A stretch of DNA of 64,000 bases from Limnanthes douglasii subsp. nivea. Lineage: Eukaryota; Streptophyta; Magnoliopsida; Brassicales; Limnanthaceae. A program made the position numbers and the translations under genes. Of the stretch, positions 1 to 10,082 are shown one piece after another. Positions within the stretch are counted from its first letter, which is position 1; every line of letters begins with the position of its first letter. Under the pieces are notes generated by a model. That model saw only the letters and a program-made list of their open reading frames with translations. It was not told where the DNA came from and did not search any database. The DNA lies in NCBI GenBank assembly GCA_036936605.1, contig JAUPFV010000002.1, positions 250,625,305 to 250,689,304 on the forward strand, read 5' to 3'.

Positions 1-663
1 TTCATTTCAAGATACCAACACATGCTAGTGGTCATATATATGTATATATATGCCTGAGAAATCTTTGCTAGTTAGAACTCCTACGGTGTCATCGATATCT
101 AGTAGTAGCGAACCGTAATAATCGAAGAAATAAGCTCCAATATTGGTACCAAACTAGTGTTTCGTGATCTAAATAGTTACGTAAAATAATTTCTGGTTTA
201 TTATAGGCATTTTATAACAGCGATTAACGAGGTTAAACCCGATAAACATTGCGAATATCGGTCAGCTTTGTATGGCTTGTACGACCAACATTATGAATGA
301 CAGATTGTTAAGAAGACCTTTTTACGATGAGGTTATGGATAACCCAGAAGTTAATATGAATATATTTAATGGTAGAGATGAGTATGTAAAGGGAAGTGAA
401 AGTATACACTTATGAAAATATTGTGAGTATAGCAAAGTAGATGATAATACTAGAGTTAGAGATCACGATCACATCAAAATTTAACCGCACCAACTATTTT
501 GTAGCGTAACCGGGTTTGGCGAATACTAGTTTCACTTTTCTACCATTATGAGGTGCATCCCTCGTACAAGTATATCATATATACATTCGAAATTCTTTTG
601 ATGTATTAATATGTCATTTGCATTCTATTTTTTTATACAATTGTCTATTGCATATGTCATAAC
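1..663. other. Unassigned left flank
   Basis: I recognise no gene or complete element here. Around 290-460 there is a short stretch that reads in one plus-strand frame for about 35 codons and resembles decayed coding sequence (it contains the residues RRPFYDEVMDNPEVN), but it is bounded by stops and matches no family I know. The rest is AT-rich. The copia-type element begins at 664, so this could be part of a gene it interrupted. Confidence 0.3.
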
Positions 664-804
664 TGTAGAAAAAGATAAAGAAAGAAAGATGAAAACGGCC
701 AGGGTTTTGTATCATTTGAAAGCGTACCAATTACAAAGAGTATAAAGCTCTTATTTATAGACAAACTATATGGGCTAATGGACATAGGCTTTATATTTCT
801 AACA
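664..804 (-). repeat. 3' LTR of copy A
   Basis: This 141-bp repeat matches 2193-2334 with scattered differences. It lies directly against the purine tract at 805-820. In element orientation it begins TGTTAGAAATATAAAGCC and ends CTTTTTCTACA. Confidence 0.85.
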
Positions 805-1289
805 CCCCCACTCAAACTCGCAATGCTTATTCAAGTGATACCGACAACTTGCCTAGCCAAATTAGCCCTCCTCTAGTTGACACTCCGATGACTCCTGTTA
901 ATGACCGGGAACCCATATTTGGCCATCCGCAAAAAAAAGATAAAACCATACCTTCCACGAGTAGCACAACTGATCCATCAACTATTCCTTGGCAAAAGGT
1001 GCAGAGCAAAACATCAAAGAAAATTGCGAGGCGTGGAGTGTCCATAAACTCCTCGATTGATAAATGAAGCTCCTTACTCGGTTGAAGACTTTATTCCGCT
1101 TATGTCCGCATTATCAACTCGCATGTTAGAGTTCTTTTGACTTATTGATGTACTCAGTTTTCTTAATTTTATTTGTAAAGTCCATAAGTGACTTATACTC
1201 TACTGGGAGATCTTAGAACTCTTTAGATGATTGTAACTTCGTACATCATATATATACAACACCACATTTACCTAAAAAATGCTTATTCT

Positions 1290-1890
1290 TGCATTGTGAT
1301 TTTGTTACACAAAATAAAAACCAAACACCAAACTTCAAAACCATAATCGAAATCCAAAATAAAAAAAATGCCAAAATCAAAGTCGAAACATCAAAACCCA
1401 AAATTGAACTCCAATATCCAAACTCCAATCTCCAATCTTCAAACTCCAATATCCAAACTATAAACTCTAAACTCCATTCTCCATTCTCTATTCTCCATTC
1501 TTCATTCTTCAAACTCCAAACTCCAAACTCCAAACTAATCCCAACAAAATCCAAACACCAAACGAATCGAAACGGATTGAAGCGAAGCCAAACGAATCCA
1601 AACAAAGCCAAGCGAATCCAAACAAGTCCAAGCGAATCTAAACTAAAGCTATACCAAATCTAAATCCAAACGAATAACGAAATCTATACACTAAACAAAT
1701 CAAAACGAATCCAACCAAAGCCAAACAAATCCAAACAAAATCTATACCAAATCCGAATCCAAAAAAAATCTATACCAAATCCAAATCCAAAATTAAATCC
1801 AATATTAAATTCAAATACCAAATCCAAATTCAAATCTAAGTTACCAATAAAACCAAAATCAAAGTAAAAATCAAAATTCAATCCATGATT
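1290..1890. repeat. Strand-asymmetric A/C-rich degenerate repeat inside copy A
   Basis: About 600 bp consist almost only of A and C with some T on the plus strand. The tract is built from degenerate units such as AAATCCAAA, CTCCAA and AAACGAATCC. G is nearly absent until about 1560. The same tract, reverse-complemented, fills 19380-20130 in the related element, so it is a family feature rather than a local expansion. Long open frames here on both strands (1246-1663) result from the biased composition and should not be annotated as genes. Confidence 0.8.
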
Positions 1891-2192
1891 TTACCTACAG
1901 ATATACTGCACTGTTCCAATAGAAATCTCTTCTGAACTGTTGCACCAAATCACAATCCAATCGTTCATATTGAAGTATTAGTTTCCCTAAACATTCTCTC
2001 TAAAATTTAGAAAAAACCGACATCGTTTACCTCTCGGTCAGGTCTGTTGATTGTGGCTGCACACACCATATCCAAAAACCAAATAAATTCGCTCTTTCTT
2101 TCTTTCGACGGACAGCTAAAACTACTATTTGCCGACACAACGGAAGGCATGAAAAACTTAAACTCGACATTTAAAACTACGCTTTGATACTA

Positions 2193-2334
2193 TGTAGAAA
2201 TATATAAAGAAAAAAAAATGAAAACGGCTAGGATTTTGTATTATTTAGAAAGCGTACCAATTACATATAGTAAAAGGCTCTTATTTCTAGACAAACTATA
2301 TGGGCTAATGGGCACATGCCTTATATTTCTAACA
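2193..2334 (-). repeat. 5' LTR of copy A, with primer-binding site at 2181-2192
   Basis: This 142-bp repeat matches 664-804. The adjoining minus-strand TAGTATCAAAGC is the primer-binding site, which fixes the element's orientation. The plus-strand open frame running through this LTR (2218-2499) is a by-product of the repeat and is not called as a gene. Confidence 0.85.
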
Positions 2335-2339
2335 ATAAC

Positions 2340-4218
2340 AAGCACACGAGTACATCTTTGTTATATAATATTGTGTAACTTAGAAAAAACAAATTGGAAA
2401 TTATCGATTATAGTTGGTCACAAAATAGATCAAGAGATTAAAATTTGTAAGTCTCATGTCATCAATCCTGAAGTGATCAATTTAGCCGAATTCATTTAAA
2501 ATTATGTGCACAATATTTTAGAATTATTTATCATTGTAATATATTTACGTTACAAGCTATTTTATTTAATGTATTCGTTTACTGTTGTTGGGCTATAGAT
2601 TTGAAAACATCAACATTTTAGGAAGAATTATACCCATAAAAAATATTATTTTTAGGAAATTAGCTTGCACATTCGTTTGATCAGCGAGACAGAACGTAAC
2701 CTCTTTCAACATATGCATATAAAAGAAATTAGTGATATGTAAAAAAACAACCTACACCCCTCTTGCTTGTAATGGAGGTAAAAAATCTAAAAATTTAAAA
2801 CCAATTTCAAATATCTGTACCTGATAAATATTTTTTCAAGACTTTGTGCATGTGGCATCATATATGAACAACATGTAAGATTTATAGCATACATATAGTA
2901 CAATTTACATACAACTAGTTTCATATGACTTTGTTTTCTTCACATAGTTGACGACTTTCAACAAGTGGTTGTTTTTTTTGATAGTCCATTCCATACCAAA
3001 GAAATTAAAAACTTGATTAATTATGTTATTTGGTAAATGATATATAGGATCGTATGATTAGTTATATATAAAAAGTTAATTTTTTCTTGGTTGTAAATCA
3101 TGTTTAAAGGGAAACCATACTTAATACAAAAATTTATCTAGCTAAAAAATTCTACTTAACAGAGCATTAAAATTGGTGTAAAATTAAAGTAGGCAATGCA
3201 TTTTATTCCACAATTAAGAAAAGTGATCAGAGAATAACACTGTTAATGCATAGGGAGGAAAACCGAAGGTAATACTTGCATTGTCACATTATTATGTACC
3301 GACAATGCAGATGTGCTACTTGCACCGTTGAGCTAAGCGATACACCGTTAGTGTAGAAGCTTTGCACCCTCGGTGCACGAGTTTAACCCCAATATCATGC
3401 ATAAACCTAGACCTCAAATTCTAATTAGCTTAAAGTATATATTTTGTCTCTAAATCGACCTCCACCAATACTCATAAACTAGAAAATAATATATATATAT
3501 ATATATATAACTTAAAAAAATATACAATAATTTATGAATAATAAAAAAAAATAAAGCCAATTAAAACTACAAAGTAAATCCTTACATACCATCTCTTACC
3601 ACACTTAGTTCAAAAAAATTTGTGGTAGGGTCGCCGGATAAAAGCTCACGAAATAAGGTCGATAGAGTAATAAAAAAGAGGATAGAGAATTAGACAAATA
3701 ATAGACAAAAAACTGGTTAGAATATTAATCTAAAATTTACCATTATATAGTCTAGATTTTTTTGTCTAGTGATTTAAAAAAATCAAAATTTTAAAATTAT
3801 TAAACTTGAAAGAAAATCATAAAATTGTATAAAATAGACAATTACTACATCATAAATTTACCAATATACATGCATAGTAGAATATTTTTTATTTAAAAAA
3901 ACTTTGATAAAGTAATTTAATAGTTGAAAATTGATGAATCTGTTTATAATTCTTTTAAACATATATAACATTCAAAAATAAATTGAATTACATATAATTT
4001 TCAATTTGAACCGGTTTATGAATACAATTATTTATTGAAAATATTATTTTACTTCAATTTTTGTATTATTATTTAATTTAACAAGCCATAAGCCTAACAT
4101 TTCTTAAAAATCAAACAACAATTGTACAATGTCTGCAAGGCTTGATTGTTATTGTTTGTATTTTACTTAAGTTTTACGATATGAAAAATGTCCAGTGGGT
4201 CCAGACGCTAGCGTCAAA
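2340..4218. other. AT-rich intergenic DNA, no gene recognised
   Basis: This is AT-rich sequence with no gene, RNA gene or complete element that I can support. A plus-strand frame entering from the LTR ends at 2499. It shows no family signature and is probably chance or a relic of a gene split by copy A. An AT dinucleotide run lies at 3489-3509. Confidence 0.5.
3489..3509. repeat. (AT)n microsatellite
   Basis: A run of about ten AT dinucleotides within AT-rich intergenic DNA. Confidence 0.9.
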
Positions 4219-4251
4219 TGTGGATATTGAAGGGTTATCTGACATCGGTTA
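4219..4251 (+). repeat. Left fragment of TRIM-like LTR-A, split by the gypsy element
   Basis: The sequence starts TGTGGATATTGAAGGG and contains GACATCGG, a variant of the CCCACATCGG motif common in plant short-LTR elements. It breaks off at the GGTTA target duplication and continues after the 9.6-kb insertion at 13879-13983. Two further related LTRs follow at 14078-14208 and 14243-14351. Confidence 0.75.
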
Positions 4252-4627
4252 TGATGAGTCCGGATTTTCTCACCACTCACTGAGGGAACCAGCCAAGGGC
4301 AATTCGGACAAAAGCCACCCACTAAACCATCCGAACCGGACTAAATGTATTAAAACCTAAATCACTTCATGACTAAGCTAATTACCTACTTGCTTAATGA
4401 TTAATGGGTCATTGAACTCAACCCAAATTCATAAGTTGACCCGAAAGCCCATGTGGCCCACAATTAAGGGTATAAATACCCAACCACTTTCATTAATGAG
4501 GGTAATGAACATTTAATACAACCAGGCAGCTCAAGTCTCTCACTAGAATCTATCCAAACATTAAATACCCTTGAAACATCACAAAACTCTAGACAAAATT
4601 ACCCTCAGCTGAAAATAAACCACACCA
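4252..4627 (+). repeat. 5' LTR of RLG-1
   Basis: This 376-bp repeat is nearly identical to 13498-13873, differing at roughly 15-20 sites by eye. It starts TGATGAGTCC and ends CCACACCA. GGGTATAAATACCC near 4470 is a likely TATA region for the element transcript. Confidence 0.92.
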
Positions 4628-4630
4628 AAT

Positions 4631-4648
4631 TGGCGACCACATTGGGAG
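4631..4648 (+). other. Primer-binding site of RLG-1
   Basis: TGGCGACCACATTGGGAG lies three bases after the 5' LTR. It has the TGG start expected for annealing to a tRNA CCA end and resembles the sites of other plant Tat-type elements. Which tRNA it uses is inference. The same site occurs at 51116-51133 in RLG-2. Confidence 0.75.
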
Positions 4649-4699
4649 GAGAAGGTGCCTGAATCTAGCATTCAAAACCATCAAGAAAAATCAGTTCGG

Positions 4700-5953
4700 A
4701 TGAATCCGGACGTGCAGGAAATACCACCACTTGTGGCAGAAGTGGTGGGAGAAAATGATGAATATACTATCGAGGAGCGAGATATGTTAAAAGTCGAAAG
4801 AGAAGCTCTGAGGGCTGTCAAGAGGGTAAAGATGGGCACAAAAGAAAAGTCTAAGACGTCAGTAGCTCATCATACTGACAAACCTAGAGAGCATGGGCCA
4901 TAAAAAACCCACGTGAGTGCAAAAAAGACTCATGCTAGCTCAAAAAAGTCTCACAGGTCTAAACCAGTGGAGAGCTCTGATTCAGACTTAGAGTCTTCCA
5001 GTATCTTGTCAAATGAAGATGGAGTTGAAGAATCTTTGCCATCCAGCAGTGATGAAGGCCGTTCTAAAAAGAAACAAAAATTGGTCAAAAAGTACTCAAG
5101 AAAAAGAGATAGGCATGGAAGGTTGAAGAGGCATCTGAGAAAAGGATCGTCTCACAGTCATGGCCGGAGACACGTAGATCGATTGTTAATGGATCCTTTT
5201 TCCTTCCATGATGAGCCAGGTATCTTCGCAACTCCTAATGAAGATACCGTTTTCAGTCGTGGCCGGAATTGGAGACAATCTCCATTGTCCTCCAAGATAC
5301 TGTCCGGAAACCTTCCTAAGAGGTTTGACAGTACAAAAATGGAAAAATATGATGGCAGTAAAGACCCGGATAACCACTTTGAACAATTCAAAAAAATTAT
5401 GATGAATTTTGATGATGACGACAAGTTACTTTGTAGAGCATTCTACCAATCTTTTACGGGGAGTGCTCTGAAGTGGTACAACAATTTTCCACAGGGCTGC
5501 ATCAGAAATTTTGACACTTTTTGGGTGGCCTTTCAGAGACAGTTTGTTGGAAGTAAGGAGGTAAATGGAAATGGAGATACAATTATCCATTGTGCCCAAG
5601 AACCAAACGAATCTTTAAAAGAAAACATAAGTCGTTTTGTAAATACCAAGAATATATTGGCTGATTGCTTTGAAAAAGTAGCAATAGCTTCTCTAAGGCA
5701 GGGTTTGAACCCCAGAAACTTGGCTGATTCTGTAACCAGGAAGAAGGCCATAACATGGGGAGGTTTGCTGAATCAGGTCGGTAAACAGATTAATGTAGAT
5801 GAAACAAAGAAAACTAGGGTGCACAGGCAAGTGAGATCTGCTCTAGCTGCACCAAATCAAAACCAAAACCAGTCCGGGAACAAAGCCAAGGAAGCCGGAC
5901 AGGGTCATAACAGAGCCAAAGCTCAGTCTCATCCAGCTGCGCCAGCAATCTAG
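4700..5953 (+). pseudogene. gag: Gag (capsid) of RLG-1, one in-frame stop
   Basis: The first plausible ATG is at 4700. The frame stays open apart from one TAA at 4901-4903 and ends at 5953, after which the coding frame shifts. An acidic and basic, serine-rich N-terminal part (4913-5200) is followed by a retrotransposon gag capsid domain at about 5330-5800, with the blocks YDGSKDPDNH, GSALKWYNN and ASLRQGLNPRNLADSV. Gag would form the cytoplasmic particle around the RNA. The matching protein in RLG-2 begins at the equivalent ATG (51185), which supports this start. Confidence 0.85.
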
Positions 5954-5959
5954 GAATAA

Positions 5960-7170
5960 GCGAGGGCCTTGGGTTCAATCAGAGTGGTTTGCTGAGTTGA
6001 AAGAAAGCATAGCAACTATTTATGACAAAACAAAAGACGAAGTACACTACAGAAGGCCGACTGCATTACAATCTCCTAGGGAGAGCCGCAATAATTGTTT
6101 CTGCCAGTATCACAATGATACTGGCCATACCACTGAGGATTGTATTGTGTTGAAACAAGTAGTCCAGAATTTGATTGAAAGAGGAAAGTTGTGGGCGTAT
6201 GCTAAAAGAAGAGGTGGAAATAGGCCTGATAATGCTCATCGGGATGGTCCAAATAATGCAGGCACGTCGGCTCCGGATGAGGCTATGGTTATAATCGAAA
6301 GGTTCTATGTAGAATCATAATATTTAGATCCTGATCCAACCCGAAATAAAGTGGGTGGTATCACGGAACATTACAAGACGGTGTCCGAACTTATTAATTT
6401 TTATGAGTCACTTACGATATTCGGAGGAGACACCATGACAACACCAACTGCTTCTTCGAGAAAGAGGCATGTTCATACTTTAGCTACCCAACTGGAAGGA
6501 GGCATGACTTACTATCAATCACAGATTCCATTTCCCTTTATTGTTTTTGATGAGGATGAATTGAGGGATATTGCTGGTCTTCATGAAGATGCTGTTGTCA
6601 TAGGAGTATCCATCGGGGGAAATGACATAAGACGAATTTTGGTGGACACCGGAAGTTCTGCCAATATTCTCTTTTTAACTTCCTATAAAAAGATGAAAAA
6701 TCCGTCAGTAATTTAACGTTCGAACAGGTCAATTGTGGGTTTCAAAGGAAGCTCAGCAGATGTGATCGGGGAGTTTGAGGAGGAGGTTTTATTGGGCAAA
6801 GGCCCTTTTAAAAAGATGGTTAGAATACTATTTATTATGGTGGATTGTCCCACTTGTTATAATGCTATTCTGGGGAGATCTTGGCTCTCTAGGATGCATG
6901 CTGTGGCTTCAACAGTCCACCAATGCTTGAAGTATGTTGTGCAAGGACAAGTGGGAGTTGTTCGGAGCAGCCAAAAGGTAGCAAGAGAGTGTTATGCAAC
7001 AGCACTGGCTCATCGGACGTTTGGGGCAGTAAGGATCAATGAGGAATAGCAGTTTGAGGGGCCCTCTAGGGGAGAGGGTGAAATTGATGACCCCAGAGAG
7101 ACCCCTGGTGTTTTAATACCAATTGAAGAAGTTGAAACTCACTCTCTGGCTGAAGGAAAAAATGTCAAGA
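5960..7170 (+). pseudogene. Gag C-terminus (zinc-binding block) and aspartic protease of RLG-1
   Basis: One frame, broken by three stops (near 6318, 6714 and 7047), carries two domains. At about 6110-6180 is the Tat-type block CQYHNDTGHTTEDC, a Cys/His motif at the gag C-terminus. At about 6590-6900 is a retropepsin-like aspartic protease with the active-site triad DTGSS (about 6645-6660) and the downstream YNAILGRSWL block. The protease would cleave the gag-pol polyprotein. Stops in all elements here make autonomous processing unlikely. Confidence 0.85.
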
Positions 7171-7179
7171 TAGGATCCA

Positions 7180-8061
7180 AGATGACATCGGAATTAAAGA
7201 GTAAAATGTTAGAGTTCTTGAAAGACCATCAGCATGTCTTTGCTTGGTGCAATGCTGATGTTACTGGTGTACCAGTAGATATTATATCACACCAAGTATC
7301 CATCCGAAGGGACATAGCACCTGTTGTACAAAAGAGGAGGGCCTTTTTTAAGGAAAATGCTGATGTCATAGTTCAAGAGGTTGTCCGGCTTACTAAAATG
7401 GGGCACATAAAGGAATCTCAATACCCTTTATGGACAGCCAACCCGGTGTTGGTAAAAAAAGAAAAATGGTAAATGGCGTATATGCATCGATTTCACAGAT
7501 CTCAACAGAGCTTGCCCAAAGGATTTATACCCAGTCCCCCGAATTGATCAGTTGGTGGACTCCACATCTGGAAACAAGCTGCTGTCCTTTATGGATGCCT
7601 TCTCCGGGTATAATCACATTCAAGTGGATCTGAAGGATCAAGAACATACTACATTTGTTACTGATAGGGGCCTCCATTGTTATAAGGTGATGCCATTTGG
7701 GTTAAAAAATGTTGGGGCTACTTATCAGAGTTTGGTGAACAAGGCTTTTGCTGATCAAATTGGAAGAAACATGGAAGTTTACATTGATGACATGATGGTG
7801 AAGAGTGTGGACGAAGAGCTACACTTGGCAGATCTCCAAGAAACTTTTGCTAACTTAGTGAAAGTAAATTTAAAATTAAACCCAGAAAAGTGTGTCTTTG
7901 GAGTGTAGTCTGGGAAATTCTTGGGGTATATGATAAGTGAGAAAGAGATACAACCTGATCCAGACCAACTTAATGCTTTACTACAAATGGAGCCTCCTCA
8001 GAATATTAAAGAGGTACAACGATTGACCGGAAGGCTGGCTGCACTAAACCATTTTTTCAAC
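7180..8061 (+). pseudogene. Reverse transcriptase of RLG-1, frameshifted and deleted
   Basis: RT starts around 7220. Typical blocks are SQYPLWTANPVLVKK (about 7420), FTDLNRACPKD in a second frame after a frameshift in an A-rich run near 7459, MDAFSGYNHIQ (7592), FGLKNVGATYQ (7698), and the catalytic YIDDMMV at about 7780. A TAG at 7906-7908 interrupts the thumb. RT homology ends at about 8060 in AALNHF, where the sequence jumps straight to the last third of RNase H. Comparison with 54500-55250 shows about 740 bp are missing. Confidence 0.88.
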
Positions 8062-8275
8062 TGGCTCTCATTTGTGGAGCCAAAAGGGTCAGGTTAATGA
8101 GCGACTCTCAGCTTCTTATCCATCATGCATAAGGCCAATCCGAAGCTAAAAAAGAACAGCTGATTAAATATTTATTCATCCTCAAAGAAGTGGCCCTCAA
8201 TTTCAAAAGCGTCACTTATGAGCACATACCCCGAACGGAAAATACGTTAGCGGATTCCTTGGCGACCCATAGCCT
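8062..8275 (+). pseudogene. Plant-type RNase H remnant of RLG-1
   Basis: Only the C-terminal third is left. It includes RLMSDSQLLIHH, with the third catalytic Asp still present, and ends in the conserved ENTLADSLAT near 8250. The left border is a deletion junction. The equivalent full domain in RLG-2 is at 55080-55449. A stop falls within HHA*GQSE. Confidence 0.8.
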
Positions 8276-8399
8276 ACTCTGAGTCCTACCCTTGGATACA
8301 TGTGCAAGAATTCCCATTCATTCAAATTAATCCGGATAAATAAGAAGAAAGTTTGAATATACAGATAAAACAACCTCAAGATTGGAGATTTCCTCTCCT

Positions 8400-9560
8400 T
8401 CAATATTTCTTAGATGGCATCTTGCCTCCGGAAAAAGCAGTAGCAAGGAAAGTAAAGTATAAGGCTCGTGGTTTTTTCATCCTAAGAGATATTCTTTATA
8501 AAAAAATCTTATAGTAAACCCCTCTTGCGATGTTTGGGGGTCGATGAGTCTCAAATAGTGCTCTCCGAATTACATGATGGTGAGGGATCAACACACTGTG
8601 GATTCAGGGCTTTAACTAGAAGAGTTTTGTTAGCTGGGTACTATTGGCCCTCCATAATGCAAGATTCCAAGGAGTTGGTAAAAAAGTGTGATCCATGCCA
8701 ACGATATGGTAATGCAATTCATACCCCAGCAGTCACTTTGGAGTCAATTTCTGAGCCAATATCTTTTGCTCGATGGGGGCTGGATTTAGTGGGACCTCTA
8801 CCCATGGCATCCGGGGGGTGCAGAACTATAATTGTTGCCATTGATTACTTTTCGAAGTGGATCGAAGCAGCCCCATTGGCAGGAACTACCTCGAAAGCTG
8901 TTATCAAATTCATTATGTCTAACATTTGTTGCAGATTTGGAGTTCCACAAAAGATAACAACAGACAATGGACCACGATTCGACAACAAGGAAATGGAGGC
9001 TTTCGTGCCTCTAGAGGCATTCAACACTGCTTCTCTTCTCCTTTACACCCACAGGAAAACAGTCAAGTTGAAGTGGCTAACAGGACAGTATTGTCCGGTC
9101 TGAAGAAGAATTTAGAGGGGGCTGCTGGAAAATGGCCAAGTTATTTACAAGAAGTCTTGTGGTCTTAGTGTACTACTCCCGGGGCTCCCACACAAGAGTC
9201 TCCATTTGCCTTAGTATATGGGATGGATGTCATAGCTCCCATAGAATCTACTCTCTCTTCATTTCGAGTTCATAATTTTTCTGAACACGCTAACGAAGTG
9301 GCAGTCAGAGGCCAACTTGACTTAATAGAAGAAAGAAGAGTTAAGGATCACCTTAGAGCCACACACTATCAAGGTTTGATGAGAAGCAGGTTTGCTTCTA
9401 AAGTTAAGAGAAGGCATTTTCAACCAAGGGATAAGGTATTGAGAAAAGTCTGCCTACATACTAAGGAGAAGCAGTTCGGTAAGTTAACTCCAACTTGGGA
9501 AGGACCGTATGTGGTCAGTGAAAGATGGAAGGATTTTGAATCACCCCTGGAACATTGAGT
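8400..9560 (+). pseudogene. Integrase of RLG-1, frameshifted
   Basis: The N-terminal HHCC zinc domain (ELHDGE, THCGF, CDPCQRY; 8565-8710) precedes the catalytic core. The first Asp is in WGLDLVGPLP (about 8780) and the second in TTDNGPRF (about 8960). The Glu in SQVEVANRT (about 9060) is reached only after a frameshift near 9000. A TAG interrupts at about 9168. The C-terminal part (9223-9558) has the RHFQPRDKVLRK block. Next to the WEGPY motif there is a small deletion compared with RLG-2. The enzyme would insert the cDNA with the five-base staggered cut seen as TSDs. Confidence 0.87.
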
Positions 9561-10082
9561 ACCTCCGTTTGTACTTGGAATAAAAACTATGTAAATATTT
9601 ACTTGTTTAAAAAATCATGTAAATATTTGGAGGGCATACTCTTTCCTCCCTGGTGGCTCGGGGAGGTTTTAATGAGGTGTCCAGTTTTTTTATAAAATAT
9701 GATGCCTTCTTAAAAGATTTAGAGTGTTTCAGTTAATAGTTTTCGTTGAAATTTTTTGACAGACCGGATTAAATTGGTGGAGTGGTGACTACTTAAGAAT
9801 TTGTCATCGGAGAATTTAAACACTCTCACTTTAAAATACTTGTAAAATAACTAAAGGTTGTTTAAACATTAGCCACAAAAGTTGAAAAAGTATGAAACAA
9901 TGCAAGAGTTGTGCAAAATGAAACTACTCATAAAATGTACGAAATGCCTTGGCCATCCACGGACTTTGAATTGTCAAAATAGAAAGGTTTATCCGGACAA
10001 GGCCAGACATGGTTACAAAAAATGCATTGGCCATCCAAGGACTTTGGTTCAATCACAGAAAATTAAAAAGATAGTTGATACT
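9561..10082. other. Spacer between pol and antisense gene in RLG-1
   Basis: This is non-coding sequence between integrase and the 3' end of the antisense gene. It includes GGAGGGCATACTCTTTCC (about 9632) and a GGTTTTAATGAGGTGTC block, both also present in RLG-2 at about 56870-56920. A duplicated phrase containing GGCCATCC...GGACTTTG occurs at about 9950 and 10030, and again in RLG-2 at about 57230 and 57305. Its conservation suggests a 3'-end signal for one of the converging transcripts. Confidence 0.5.

Larger units (their letters stand above)
664..2334 (-). mobile_element. Non-autonomous copia-type LTR element (short LTRs), copy A
   Basis: The element is 1671 bp and lies on the minus strand. 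Its two LTRs of about 141 bp (2193-2334 and 664-804) start TGTTAGAAATATAA and end TTTCTACA in element orientation. A five-base duplication ATAAC flanks it (659-663 and 2335-2339). Next to the 5' LTR, positions 2181-2192 read TAGTATCAAAGC, close to the copia initiator-Met primer-binding site TGGTATCAGAGC. Next to the 3' LTR, 805-820 reads as a purine tract GAGTGGGGG in element orientation. No gag or pol is present, so it must have moved using enzymes from elsewhere. Its LTRs match the copia relic at 49250-50748, the likely autonomous relative, and the element at 18785-20246, with which it also shares its leader. It is longer than a typical TRIM. Confidence 0.85.

Noticed and set aside
1246..1881. 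Long open frames on both strands
   Set aside because: They come from the two-letter repeat of the LTR element; their translations are simple-composition and unlike any protein family.
659..2339. Common origin of copies A and B by duplication, since both are flanked by ATAAC
   Set aside because: The elements lie in opposite orientation and the flanks beyond the five bases do not align; coincidence is the simpler reading.
3290..3390. Possible tRNA-derived SINE (minus strand TTAGCTCAACGGTGCAAG resembles an A box)
   Set aside because: No convincing B box at the right spacing, no tail, and no target duplication.
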